DNA of 64,000 bases from the NCBI RefSeq assembly GCF_963675165.1, contig NC_087389.1:5182120-5246119 (forward strand), read 5' to 3'. This DNA is from Halichondria panicea. Lineage: Eukaryota > Porifera > Demospongiae > Suberitida > Halichondriidae. The notes under the pieces are model-generated. The model searched no databases. It saw only the letters and a program-made list of their open reading frames with translations, and was not told the origin of the DNA. Each line of letters begins with the position of its first letter. Positions within the stretch are counted from its first letter, which is position 1. A program made the position numbers and the translations under genes. This document shows positions 1-11,139 of this stretch, piece by piece.

Positions 1-1
1 G

Positions 2-3000
2 AGGGATATTCTCGAAAGAAACGAGATCTTTTTCATTGATTGTGTATTCACTGATAACCGTGCAGTCACAGGGGGTGCTCTAGCGTTTGTGTACACTCTG
101 CAGCGTCAGTCGCATTATAATCAGTTATTTCAAGCAAACATTTTGAATTCCATGTTTAAAATGAACTCTGCTAGGCTAGGCTCTGCAATATCCGTTGACC
201 ACGAATATTTTTACCACCAAGGACAAGAAGGACACATTATAATCACTGATTGTACGTTTGACAGTAACAAGATTGTCTACACAGAACCAGAAAAGGCTTA
301 TAGTATTGGAATTGGAGCAGTATATATTTCTGAAGTTCCCGCTACTTTTCAAGGAAGTATCGAGTTTTTGAACAATGATGCCAGTGCTTTGGCACTAGTT
401 GGAACAAGAATAAGTTTTGCAGAGAACTCAACCACCAATTTCACAGCGAACAGTGGTTCTAATGGTGGTGCTATTGCTTTATTGGGCGTATCGAGTATGT
501 TGATTGGTGCTAATGCATACATGCATTTCGAGAACAATTTAGCGAGTCGATTTGGAGGAGCTATTTACAACAGCTACACGGGTAAAGAGGATTTTCGATC
601 ATCCGTGAAATGTTTCATACAGTACGACTATCCATTTTCGGATCCTAAATCTTGGAATGCACAGTTTGTGTTTAAGAACAATTCGGCCGGGAAATTAGGC
701 AATTCAATTTACTCGACCACAATCCTCCCTTGTTCTTGGACTGAAGACTTTCAAGTGCAGCCGGAAATAGCTCAGAGCATTTTCTGCTGGAACGAATCTA
801 TCTGGAGGTACGAAGGGAGCAACTGTACTTCGCAGATATATACAGCTGCTCGTAAATTTACAAACGTAACTACCGTCAAAGTTTATCCTGGCTATCCGTT
901 CCAGTTGGATATCAACGCCATAGACGATTTAAATCATGATGTCACTATTGATACTATCTATACGGCTCTTGTTAAGAATGGCACAGCTGCCATAGACCCC
1001 CAGTATGCGTACGTTGCCGACGGTTTCTTGGGTATCACCGGACAAGGAGGACAGAATGTTACACTCCAATTAGAGGTTGCCGGCAATAGAGATTGGCGTA
1101 TAGAAATTGAACTGGTTATGGAGAAATGTCCTATAGGGTACACAGAACGGAGCGCCATTGTCAGTATATCATCCAACCAAACCAATCATGACATGCTCAG
1201 AGACAATACATGCGAATGTATTGGCGGAACAGAATTGAACACGTTTAGAGGGAACCTGATTTGCAATAAAGCGAATATGACATCGAAAATTCGAAATGGT
1301 TTTTGGATTGGATATATAAAAAACGTATCGGGACTTTCAAGCGACACGTTATATATGGGTAGGTTAATACTGAAGAACATTTCAGAGAGTATTTTAACCC
1401 TCAATAATTCACATTTCTCCAACGATGCGCAATGCTCTTACGCTAATCGTACGGGTACGCTGTGTGGTGAGTGTTTAAAGGGTTATTCCGTTGCAGTGAA
1501 CTCTTACTCCTATGATTGTATCCCGTGTATTCATGGCAATAACGACACGAATCTTGCCAAGAATGCCGTAATATACATTGCACTGACCTACGTGCCTTAC
1601 TTGATTCTGTTCCTGCTAATAATCTTCCTTAATATCAATTTAATGAGTGGATACTTATCTGGCTTCATCCTCTACGCCCAGCTGATCGGCTCGGGTGTAC
1701 TAGAGCTAACAATCGATCGCCTTCCTAGCCAAGAATATGCTTACTACCTTCAGAAAGTGTATCGGATGTCGTATGGTGTTTTCAATCTTAATTCTTTCTC
1801 CGGGATATTGCCTCCGTTTTGTATTAGCGAAAATTCTAATACCCTAGGAGTGATTAGCCTAGACTATTCTAATACCCTAGGAGTGATTAGCCTTGACTAC
1901 CTTGTCGCTATTTTCCCACTAGTACTGATAATCGTTATTTGGGTGGTTGTAAGTTTAGTGGGCAGGTGCAACTTGGGAAGGGAAAGAAATCGAGCTCAAC
2001 ACACTCTTGTAGGAAATAGCGAAACAAGTACCAGTCAAAAAATTGGAGAATCAGTGAAGAAAATTGTCTCTCACAATTTTATTAACGCTTTTGTTGGATT
2101 CATATATTTATCTTACACCAAGATGAGCCTTGCCGCCACTCTCACCTTGACAACGGTTGGAATATTCGATAAAACCGGAACCTACGTGGCCTCTCAACGT
2201 CTGATGTACTATGCTGGGCAGTACTACTTTGGACAACAGGAATATATTCTTCCGTATGGTCTAATAGCGATTATTGTGTACATGTTCGTCATTGTGCTGC
2301 CATTTGTTCTGTTAGGTGGTCTAGATTTCGTCAATTGGCTCACTGGTCTGGAAAAGTGTGTTTTACTGAGAAAATTATGGCCCAGTCTGAAAATAAATTC
2401 TTTCTTAGATGCGATGCGTGATTGTTACCGACCCAATCGACAGTATTTTGCTGGAATGTACTTTCTCTTTCGACTTGTAATGCTAATGATTTTTGCCTTC
2501 TCCTCCAATCTACTCACACAAGTCCTGTGTCAGCTGCTGTTCATTATCTTCATGATTATCGTGGTTGCAATAATGCTACCTTACAAAAATATGCTTCACA
2601 ATTTTATCGATATTCTACTCTTCCTCAACATGGCAGCAATTACCCTCATTTCAATCTATCTCTACTCCGCTCCCTCTGATAATGGCAGCACCGACCCCAT
2701 TGAAATCCACATTTTCGGTGTCATTTTAATATGGTTGCCAATGGTATATCTATTCATCTATCTCTGCTTATTTTGTGTACGAAAAACAAGAAGGTATAAA
2801 AATGCCACGGAGAAGTTTCTGGCCCATCGTGCAGTTCTGTTCTTGCACGAACATTTCTCAAATTTAGAGCTTTACAGAGAGATGCAACAACGAGCTCGAG
2901 GCAGGGTTCGTACTGTCACCAATGCTAGGGGCAACAACGGAGTGTACGGAGATCTAGCTGATAATGGGGAAGTGCTGACTGAGTCGATGATACTGTTGAA

Positions 3001-3127
3001 TCGAGCAGAGGAGACTAATTCATACCGACCGAAAATAACCAAGTCTACTGTGTTTGAGGTACATGGCGCAAGTGGTGTGGCTGACGTACAGTATCAGTAT
3101 GGGACCACCGAGACCAACGATATGTAA
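2..3127 (+). CDS. Large beta-helix / multi-TM membrane protein, 5'-partial
   Basis: The reading frame is already open at base 2, so the gene continues upstream of the window; the GTG at 89 is not a start. No intron is visible in 3.1 kb. The N-terminal half carries repeated Gly-Gly-Ala/Asn-Asn patterns (GGALAF, NSGSNGGAIALL, NNLASRFGGAIYN) typical of parallel beta-helix (pectate-lyase/pmp-like) repeats, with many N-glycosylation sequons. A Cys-rich linker (GTLCGECLKGYS, then CIPC) precedes about eight hydrophobic segments from roughly base 1560 to 2800, and a polar cytoplasmic tail follows. This suggests a plasma-membrane protein with a large extracellular beta-helix. I associate this architecture with large lineage-specific families in sponges; the function is unknown. 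A 33-base in-frame tandem duplication lies in a loop between membrane segments. Confidence 0.85.
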   Translation, partial: RDILERNEIFFIDCVFTDNRAVTGGALAFVYTLQRQSHYNQLFQANILNSMFKMNSARLGSAISVDHEYFYHQGQEGHIIITDCTFDSNKIVYTEPEKAYSIGIGAVYISEVPATFQGSIEFLNNDASALALVGTRISFAENSTTNFTANSGSNGGAIALLGVSSMLIGANAYMHFENNLASRFGGAIYNSYTGKEDFRSSVKCFIQYDYPFSDPKSWNAQFVFKNNSAGKLGNSIYSTTILPCSWTEDFQVQPEIAQSIFCWNESIWRYEGSNCTSQIYTAARKFTNVTTVKVYPGYPFQLDINAIDDLNHDVTIDTIYTALVKNGTAAIDPQYAYVADGFLGITGQGGQNVTLQLEVAGNRDWRIEIELVMEKCPIGYTERSAIVSISSNQTNHDMLRDNTCECIGGTELNTFRGNLICNKANMTSKIRNGFWIGYIKNVSGLSSDTLYMGRLILKNISESILTLNNSHFSNDAQCSYANRTGTLCGECLKGYSVAVNSYSYDCIPCIHGNNDTNLAKNAVIYIALTYVPYLILFLLIIFLNINLMSGYLSGFILYAQLIGSGVLELTIDRLPSQEYAYYLQKVYRMSYGVFNLNSFSGILPPFCISENSNTLGVISLDYSNTLGVISLDYLVAIFPLVLIIVIWVVVSLVGRCNLGRERNRAQHTLVGNSETSTSQKIGESVKKIVSHNFINAFVGFIYLSYTKMSLAATLTLTTVGIFDKTGTYVASQRLMYYAGQYYFGQQEYILPYGLIAIIVYMFVIVLPFVLLGGLDFVNWLTGLEKCVLLRKLWPSLKINSFLDAMRDCYRPNRQYFAGMYFLFRLVMLMIFAFSSNLLTQVLCQLLFIIFMIIVVAIMLPYKNMLHNFIDILLFLNMAAITLISIYLYSAPSDNGSTDPIEIHIFGVILIWLPMVYLFIYLCLFCVRKTRRYKNATEKFLAHRAVLFLHEHFSNLELYREMQQRARGRVRTVTNARGNNGVYGDLADNGEVLTESMILLNRAEETNSYRPKITKSTVFEVHGASGVADVQYQYGTTETNDM
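1834..1899 (+). repeat. In-frame 33-bp tandem duplication
   Basis: Two near-identical 33-base units encode SNTLGVISLDY twice, just before a membrane segment (LVAIFPLVLIIV) of the beta-helix/multi-TM protein. The copies differ at a single visible base, so the duplication is recent and keeps the frame. Confidence 0.9.
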
Positions 3128-3345
3128 CCTAGTAACGTGTTGTGTATAGCTAAGCAATGAACACCAAATAATGTACAAACATTCCCTTTAGATTGATAGT
3201 AATTAATAATTGCTGTACATGTGTGTGTGTGTGTGTTTATGATTTACAATGATTTTCTCAACGTGTATTGCTCTTGGCTCTTAATAATTATGTATATACA
3301 CGTGTATTTTTTTTACTATATAATTATGATTATTATAATTGCATG

Positions 3346-3407
3346 CTGCTAATAATAAAGAATGGACTGAACATTTCTGCTAATAATAAAGAATGGACTG
3401 AACATTT
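3346..3407 (+). repeat. Tandem-duplicated poly(A)-signal unit
   Basis: A 31-base unit containing AATAATAAAG is present twice, head to tail, about 220 bases after the stop codon of the multi-TM gene. Each copy holds an AATAAA hexamer, so the 3' UTR has two equivalent cleavage/polyadenylation signals. Bases 3128-3345 are AT-rich 3' UTR with a short (TG)n tract near 3216-3235. Confidence 0.75.
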
Positions 3408-3519
3408 AAAGACAAACAAACCGTGATGCTATAATTAATGCAATTATACAATTATGAAGATATATATATATATAAAATATCACACACAGTGTAGTCCTAC
3501 AATAGTTGTGTTGCTATAG

Positions 3520-6500
3520 CTACACAGCGGAGGACAGATTAGGATCTAGCCGCGAGCAATCGGAGAATCCGATTGGAGAGTTGGAGGTGGCGGTTATATC
3601 TGGGTCATCATACACAACACTCCCGTTTAAATCCGACCAAGCATTTGATACTTCCATAGAGTCAATTTTGTCCCCCTTATTATTAATTGGAGTCGAGTGG
3701 AAACTGCGAAATTTCGAAATGAGTGCTCGCTGTAGCATGTCAGTATTTCCGGTGAGCGTTAGTCTGTTCTTGTTAGCTCGTATGGGAGTGCCTCCAGGGG
3801 ATCGATTGCGATTGGTGCGTCTCAGAATTGTCTGCCCAAGGGATGATATTTCGTTCAGCAGCAAACTTCTTTCTTCACTCGCGGGGAGTTCCAATGACGG
3901 ATCCTGTGCCTCGTTAGTGGGATCGTTATCAAGGGGTTTCCCCTCAATGGGTGAGACCTCGTTTTTAAGGGACTTCCCATCAGTGAGTGTGGCCTGTTGT
4001 GGTCCAACAAACTGCCCCGTGCCGGTAGCTGTGTGCCTTGTGACTGTGAGCTGTGGGGGAAGTGGAGGGGGCAAGGGAGGTGTGGAATGTGACCCTGTGT
4101 CAGTAATAGCGTGTGACCCTGTGTCAGTAGTAGCGTGTTTTTCATTAGTACGAATAGTTGTTTTTCTCAAATCAAATACATCTTTGGTAACAGTTTTTGA
4201 TGGAATTTTCTCCGGAGATCCACCACCGTCTATCAGATCGTCATCAAGTGCAACCACATCCACTGGTCGGGTTTTAATAGAAGGAGCTTGTCTGCTCTTA
4301 TCAGGGCTTGCGATCAGTTCCTTACGAGGGCTGAGGTGGGTAAGTTTGTCTCCAAGGTTCTTAGGTTTAGCGGGTAGTGGTGGATGTGGGGTGGTGGGAC
4401 GGGGGTGTTCCAAGGGACAGTATGCTGCTCCCTCGGTCGAGTGTCGAGATCGCCGAGTGGTAATACGGGATTGACCAGTTTGGTGATCCAGATCGACAGG
4501 TTTTTGTATGGGCGTATCACCTGTCTCCAATGGCGATGGTGCTTCAACATTAGCTTCAACATCAGCTTCGATTGAGGCAACCTGCACGAGGAAGCATAAT
4601 TATTATAATTATAATGATTGCATAATGAAAGCAGCATAGCAGACAAGTGTATAAGTCTGTATAATTATACTGTACATGTATCAAATCCCTTACTGAATTA
4701 CACTGGGGCAACGTAATGCAGTCTGTTAAATTTGTAATGACTTGCTTTTGCAATTTTGATTAGATTTTTGTAATGCTTTTCCAAGTAGTAAGATCAGAAG
4801 AGTATACTAGTGGAACACTTTAAATTGAAGAAAGGCATATTGCCGGGTCTCAAATGAACAGTTTGTATGAACAACTTTCTCAATAAAGGCCACCTCTGCA
4901 TAATTATAGTAATGACTATACTGTAAATTTGTTCCCCCCAAATTAATATGTCCGTATAAAGGCGTTCCTTTGTCCTTAGTCGATATAATACTCACCTTTG
5001 ACCCTGCGATGGGGGAGGTTATGTTGTGCCGAGTACAGTAGGTGGTGACTTGAGTGCGTAGTGTGAGTAGTGCCTCTCGTAGCCCCACTTCCTCACTCTC
5101 GGCAAAGGAGGGGTGGGCTCGTAACAGGTGCTTCAACTCTCGTACGTACGAGGACTTGTCACATCCGTTCTCCTGCGATCAAAAGTTAGAAAGAGTGAAT
5201 TATATATACAGTTAGCAATTAGTACTAGCTAACAATTATCGTATAACAGGTTATTTTTGTATTTTTCATGATGTAGAGCATCGTACGAAATATTCTACCG
5301 CAATAGGTTCAACGTCACTATCCTCAGCTGTACGAATATTTAATTGGGCAGTTCATACAAATATTTGCACCAATGAAAATTACTCGCTATACACTGTACG
5401 GTACATGCACAAAAGAACTTGCAGCTGCTTCTTATACAGTACGCAGTCGGGGCAATGAAGTCAAGGTTACCAATGCCAGCCAGAGTGCACATTCATGACG
5501 ATGTACAGACTGCATAGCATATAGTACCCTGTGTAATACCAGGAGCAAATCTCACATTTTATACTCAGCTTCAGTTTATATGTTGTGGTACGTAGATCTA
5601 TAAAGTTTGATATAAGACACTAACTCTAACAAGACGCTGCAACTGAAGTGATCCCATACCAGCTACAATGAAAGGATGTCTAGAAGAAAGCTTGAATTGA
5701 TTTAATTCACATTCAATTGAAGACACAAATAAATAGCGGTACAGTCTAGTGGTGCAATACCGACCTGGTTCAGATGTTCCCGTAGCAACCTGTCCCTCTC
5801 TGTCAGCAGTACCAGCCACTCTCTCACTAACGCCTCCGCCTCAGCTGCACACACATCATCATGACATCAAAGCTGATTATCAACCACGTACTGGAAACAT
5901 TGCCAGTCTGCCTCAAAACAATGCATTTTACTCCAAAATCATTATTCAAAACACAATATACCTCCCAAGGAGCTACAGAATGTTGAAGATCTGATATCAC
6001 GTGTTATGGATCCTAGTTACATGATTAACGCTCCCCTGTTTATTCGATTAAGGCGACACTAAAAACTATGCATACAAAAATTAAAGAGAAATGTCGAATT
6101 GTCGTTTATTTAGAGTGTTACCTTAATTAATACGCTACACTCTAGTCACCTGTGGGAAGACCCTCTTGGTACAAGTGGTGTAATAGTTCGTCCCTCCGTT
6201 GCTCGGCAACCTTCCTCCTCTCGTCCAGCTCCAGACGAGGGTTGTGCCACTCGTACCCACTCACATCCTCGACTGCACACACAAGGGGCGGGGTTACTAT
6301 AGCCTATATAATGCATAATTGCTAGGCAGCCATACATGTACTATTAAAGGTACAACTGTTATTAAATAGTTTTTGGGGGACCGTTTCAATGTGAAGTTAA
6401 ATTCTTATAATTCTACACACAGCAGCTCTGATCTGCTACACACCCTAGCTACTAGTGCCACACCCTCATCTTTATAGCTACTAGTATACTAGTAGATCTA

Positions 6501-6704
6501 CTATAGTACTAGTAGCTATAAAGATGAGGGTGTGGTATGTTTTCAAAAAATGGATGGTTTCAAGCGTATACAGGTTGCTATCATGAGTGTAGCTGCTCTT
6601 GATCATTGCTCCAACTCACTTGGTCGTTTTGGTCTCACTTTGTTTACGTCCACATTCTCTATACTGGCCAAAATGCCTCTAGAACTGGAACAGCTATCCT
6701 CCAT
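3520..6704 (-). CDS. Unrecognised coiled-coil, proline-rich protein with WH2-like C-terminal segments
   Basis: Five exons on the minus strand: 6704-6620, 6272-6150, 5844-5765, 5172-4996 and 4581-3520 (stop). All junctions keep phase and total 1527 nt, giving 508 residues. The first exon starts with ATG (MEDSCSSSRG) and ends at a strong GTGAGT donor. Residues 29-130 are charged and probably helical (ELDERRKVAEQRRDELLHHL; REWLVLLTERDRLLREHL), faintly recalling bMERB-type coiled coils, but I cannot assign that family. The last exon is a low-complexity Ser/Thr/Pro region with a polyproline tract (PPLPPPLPP). After it come a WH2-like segment (LLNEISSLGQTILRRT) and an amphipathic helix (MLQRALISKFRSFHS). 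Polyproline followed by a WH2-like motif is common in actin regulators, so an actin-linked role is possible but unproven. The start lies about 70 bases from an NRF1-like site shared with the RasGEF gene. Confidence 0.75.
4826..4980 (-). repeat. Degenerate copy of the 27.9-kb TA-MITE family
   Basis: This intronic stretch contains, in reverse orientation, the same words as the element near 27.9-28.1 kb (AAATGAACAGTTTGTA, AAAGGCCACCTCTG, a TTGTTCCCC block). It is a decayed relative sitting just downstream of the fourth exon of the minus-strand gene. Confidence 0.55.
6458..6535. repeat. Short perfect hairpin (foldback element)
   Basis: Arms of about 29 bases (CCACACCCTCATCTTTATAG and its reverse complement) flank a short AT-rich centre. 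It lies in intron 1 of the minus-strand gene. It is probably a MITE or other foldback insertion; no coding content. Confidence 0.8.
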
Positions 6705-6900
6705 GTTGGGACCAAAGTCAGGGAAATTCCCTATTTACAAGTCCCTGTAGTTTTGAAATTGAAGCTGGCTTACTGCGCATGCGCTACAGAAGGGGCGTTG
6801 CTGGTATGGCTCATAGGAGGAGCCCTGCAATGATCAAAGTTTTATAATGTCAAAAAGCGGCCGGCTGAAGCAAGCATGCCTGCATGCTTTGTTGTGATAT
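6705..6900. promoter_or_regulatory. Putative bidirectional promoter with NRF1-like site
   Basis: TGCGCATGCGC at 6774-6784 is a palindromic NRF1-type element. To its left, at 6704, is the start codon of the minus-strand proline-rich gene. To its right is a noncoding exon of the RasGEF gene ending at a GTGAGT donor (6971/6972). No TATA box is obvious. Shared control of the two genes is inference from geometry. Confidence 0.55.
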
Positions 6901-7257
6901 ATTAGGGCTAGGCTAGCTGCTATAGTAGACACATAGGCTGCTACTTAAAGAAGAGAGAGCAAGCTGTTGAGGTGAGTATGTGTTGTAGTTTGCTGCCAAT
7001 ATCATTATATCAATGATCATGAGGCCTGTAGTGCACACACTATTCAGCATAGAGGTACATGTACAAGCACACTATGCACACTAGAGCTGTGCAGGGCAGC
7101 TGGTAGATGACGTAGCCAAAGCAATTGTAACTAGCACTATAAAATAAACACTGTAGGATGAATCTATTTGCATTTTAATATACTACAGGAGACGTTTTAA
7201 TTTATATATCTGCTGCACACTGAGTGATATCCCCTGGCAACCCACGACTCCACAGAG
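6901..7257 (+). other. Putative 5' UTR exons of the RasGEF gene
   Basis: A noncoding exon appears to end at 6971 (GAG before GTGAGTATG). A second possible noncoding exon at 7189-7257 lies between a TACTACAG acceptor and an AGAG-GTAGGT donor. The coding exon has a strong pyrimidine-rich acceptor at 11061-11062. The remaining sequence to 11062 is a long 5' UTR intron with MITE copies and TG microsatellites (8047-8074, about 10777-10860); I see no confident gene in it. Confidence 0.45.
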
Positions 7258-8528
7258 GTAGGTGCTCTGCATATTAACGTACTGTACCTTGTGCCACTGC
7301 TAATCGTGGTCTCAATAGGGGAGGTGTTCTCTTGGAATTATTAAATTAAACACTGGGAGCAGGATATTTTTGAGCTATTCAATACTATTACTATAGATAT
7401 TTATGTATGTTGTCGGGAACTATCTCATGTGACTTCTAGCGCTGTGTTTGTTGCTGAGTAGAGGTTTGAATGGAATCACAGGAGCCACTAAATATCACAC
7501 CAGATGAATAGAGCATGGTGCGTATTTCAATGTCTTAATTAATTAGCATAGCAAGTAATTACTCATTAATGTCATGTCAGGAATGCATTCTCCTGTGCAG
7601 TATATATTACAGTCGACTTTCAGTATTGAGACATATTTCTGGTGCATGGTTTATTAGATCTGCTCTTTACAATTCTGCGTTGATCAGTTGTTGTGACATG
7701 ATTCAATCAAGGTAATGATCACAGCTGTTAGTCGGCCCCACCACCCACACACACTCCACACCCGTATATACTTGGAGCTACTTACAATGGAGCACAATAA
7801 TATTCAGTGTGTAGCCATTTCTTACTCTATCTGTATTGTACTGATTATACTAACTGTCATTCCCATGGTAATACGACCTCTTTCAACAGGCTACAAACTT
7901 TGCCTATTGAAAGGTACACTCGTTGTTAGAAATAATATAGGAAATTTGTTTAGAACTCGTTTTATGGTTTTCATTTGCTTACCATTGAAATCTAACAAAA
8001 TTCGATCAGACTGCTCTCTGTGATGATCCATTTCTGTACGCATGTGTGTAAGTGTGTGTGTGTGTGTGTGTGTGCGCTAGCTAGCCTTCAGTCTGTAAAT
8101 CATGGTGATACTACGCAACCCTACACGTACATTGTATGAACTTAGAACTCTGACAGTAATCACCACTGTGGCACTACTTGGCTAAATACGTTACCTAGGT
8201 AATGGCTAACTCACCAGATAGAGTTTCTTACAGTGCCTGTATCGTATTTCTCAACAATAACATTTAAACTACTCTTGCTATAACTTAACTAATGGCGTCT
8301 ACCCACCAGCTACATGTACTGAGCTTGATGCCTGATGCTGTAGACCCACCCCCCTGCACTGTGTGTGTTTATAAGTGGCTCTGCCATATGTTGATGACTC
8401 CTTCTATGAAGTGTTAGCCACTTATCCACAAGTAGCTAACACAAGGAATGTCCTCCATTAGTACAGCTAGTGATGATTGCTAATTAGTCTGATCATGCAG
8501 CACACTGGCTGGATTTGGGGCTAATACT

Positions 8529-8831
8529 GTCTATTGTGGTCACCCTATACACCCTCTATAATACAGTCAGGTTAATGGGCCCCAAACCTCCATAGCATGT
8601 GTTTGGACCTGTGTTAGCAGGCCACCCTCTATAATACAACCAGGTTAATGGGCCCCAAAGTCTCTCCACACCAGCATGTATTTGGACCCGTGTCAGGCGA
8701 CCTCTTTATTACAGCCAAGTTTATAGACCCCATAGCATGTATTTGGACCTGTGTTAGCAAGCCACCCTCTAAAATACAACCAGCCGGGTTACATGTATGT
8801 CCCCGTGCAAGGGTGACCACTATAGACAGAT
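8529..8831 (+). repeat. MITE family A, copy 1
   Basis: Starts TGTCTATTGTGGTCACCCT and ends with the complementary AGGGTGACCACTATAGACAG, giving about 20-base terminal inverted repeats. Inside are three imperfect subunits reading roughly CACCCTCTATAATACAACCAGG, TTAATGGGCCCCAAA and GCATGTGTTTGGACC. No coding capacity. The same family occurs at 9272-9487, 18250-18385 and 19325-20780. Confidence 0.75.
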
Positions 8832-9271
8832 TTCACTACAAGATCTCTGCCTGTCTTTGCATAATAATTATTGTACTTTGATGGATTGTTGTACATGTAT
8901 GTGTGTGTGTGTGCACTCTGTAGCTCTGTACATGCTGGTTCTGGTGAGTTGATGTGGTTGGGGGCTATCTGAAGTGGTTTGAAGCAACAAGTAATCCGCT
9001 ACATATTGTACACATTGGGTTCTGGGAAAGTACAGTATGTGGTAAAGCTATTGTGTTTCCATGGGAAGGAAATGATGTTTGTGGGGCAAGCAACTGCCTT
9101 TCTTTAGGAGTCCTTTGGTGACTTTATTAGCTGTGGAAGTAACCTTTCACCTCATTAGGGTATCCATAGGGATATCCTTGCTCCATCAATGGTTGCCTAT
9201 ATTCATGAACCTACAAAGTGGTGTCACTGGTGTGTGTATGTGTAGAGGTGTATCCTAGCAGGGCCACTGTT

Positions 9272-9487
9272 GTGGGCAGGCCAACAGTGGCTGTAATAAA
9301 GAGGTGGTCTGCTAACACAGGTCCAAACACATGCTATGGAGAGACTTTGGGGCCCATTAACCTGGCTGTAATAAAGAGGTGGTCTGCTAACACAGGTACA
9401 AACACATGCTATGGAGAGACTTTGGGGCCCATTAACCTGGCTGTATTATAGAGGGTGTCCTGTTGGTGACCACAATAGACAAGTTTC
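9272..9487 (-). repeat. MITE family A, copy 2 (inverted)
   Basis: Same internal words as copy 1 in the opposite orientation, with two tandem subunits (GGTCTGCTAACACAGGT ... GGGGCCCATTAACCTGGCTG). It ends GGTGACCACAATAGACAAG. The left end is poorly defined. Confidence 0.65.
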
Positions 9488-11139
9488 ACTTTTAATTAAA
9501 TTACTAATTACGACGCCGAGCAAAGAAACTCATTCTATTAGTCTAGAGTCTAATATGCTTTTTAGTTTGATTAGTTCACTTTGTGTGCTCTTACAGCTGT
9601 AGCTGCGTGTGATTGTGGACTATAAGGTCATAAGAATTAAATAATGTAATTCATGAAGTTGCTTCCTATAAAGAAGTGCGGCAGCTGTTTCTAATTAACT
9701 GTTGTGATAATGAAGTCCAAGTTTGTGTGATAATTAACTAATGCAGCATTCTCATTGGTCGTCCTTACAACTGCTGACATTACATGTACATGTATAGATA
9801 TAATGTGTTTAATTGTACATGTTCCTGTGTGTTATTGACATGCCTCACTGATTTAATAATAGCACTTTTAATTATATTCACGCCATTATTAAGTGCTATA
9901 TGCTATGCTAGCTGTCGGTCCGTTTTAACTTTCACAGCTGCACTGATTGTATAATACTTGTTTATCGTCAAAATGCATAATAATTATAATGTAACTGTCT
10001 TTTTGGGGCGTACATATAGAAGTACCCGCTCTATTGCCATAGTGAGTGAGAGCACGGAATTTTTCGTGAGTCCAAATTTAGAAATTTAAACTTAGCGTAG
10101 GGCGGTTCCACTTTAATTAACGGTGCTTAATGAAGCATGTCAATATTTTACGTCCTGGAACAGAGGTATTAGTGCGTGACTTATGCTCCTGCTTAAACTA
10201 ATAATAATACACTACAGTTGGTGTTGGGTATTGGTTTCATTCTGAAAGTTTGTCGGCTACTGATAGGATTGTCTTGTAAACAATGGCCATTATATTCCTC
10301 GTAATTTATATCGCCTGCTAATGTAATAATTTTCCCATAGTGGTCGTGTATACCACAATGTAGTGCACTGTAGACAATTCCATGGCAACTGAAGTATGAT
10401 AAATTTGGAGCAATCAGTTTTAGTTTTCAAAAGTAACTGCACGAGTTAATTACCCATTCTTGCTTGTTTATTGCACGCTGTAGCAAATCTGATTTGTGTT
10501 CACTGTGATGTGTTTGTGTGTTTTCTATTAGCTTTCAGTGTATTGGGATTAATGAAATACTGTCAATGTACTGTCATAATAATAATATAAGTTCTTGACC
10601 CACAAAAGCATGGGTTTATCAACCTTACCTTAATAACACTGTATGTGTATGCATGCCATTAACACTGCATGCAGTGTATTGAAGATACATGTACATGTAC
10701 ACTTCCTACACAACTCACACTTCCTACACAACTCAAGCACTGTTGATGTATTCTATGACGAGTACCGCGTTGTATGTGTGTGTGTGGGTGTGTGTGTGCT
10801 TATTGACGTGTTCTATAGCCCCCACTGTGTATATGTATATGTGTGTGCGTGTGTGTGTGTCCTTATTGGTATATGCCAACTTATCTGTTTACCATACCCC
10901 TAACACTTGTGTTGATTTGTTGAATAATCCCAAATGAGCATTTCTGGGAATTTATATGCACAGCTTGATAGAGACGATTATGGTAAATACACGTGCACTC
11001 CCTACACAAATAATTATTCGCTTGTAATTAAACGTTTTTTCTCTCTTTCTTTCCTCTTACAGGTATACTCCTCAAGTTATGAACTTCTAGAGTGAATAAA
11101 ATTTTGATATATCGTATGCAGTGAAAATCAATCAAGAAT

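Noticed and set aside
6532-6833. Two overlapping plus-strand frames near 6.6 kb
   Set aside because: They run antisense to the first coding exon of the minus-strand gene, whose phase and GTGAGT donor fit the downstream exons.
7715-8023. 102-codon plus-strand frame with a hydrophobic stretch (SICIVLIILTVIPMVI)
   Set aside because: It could be a first exon (donor-like GTAATA after IPM), but there is no recognised family, no partner exon and it lies inside the RasGEF 5' UTR intron; too weak to annotate.
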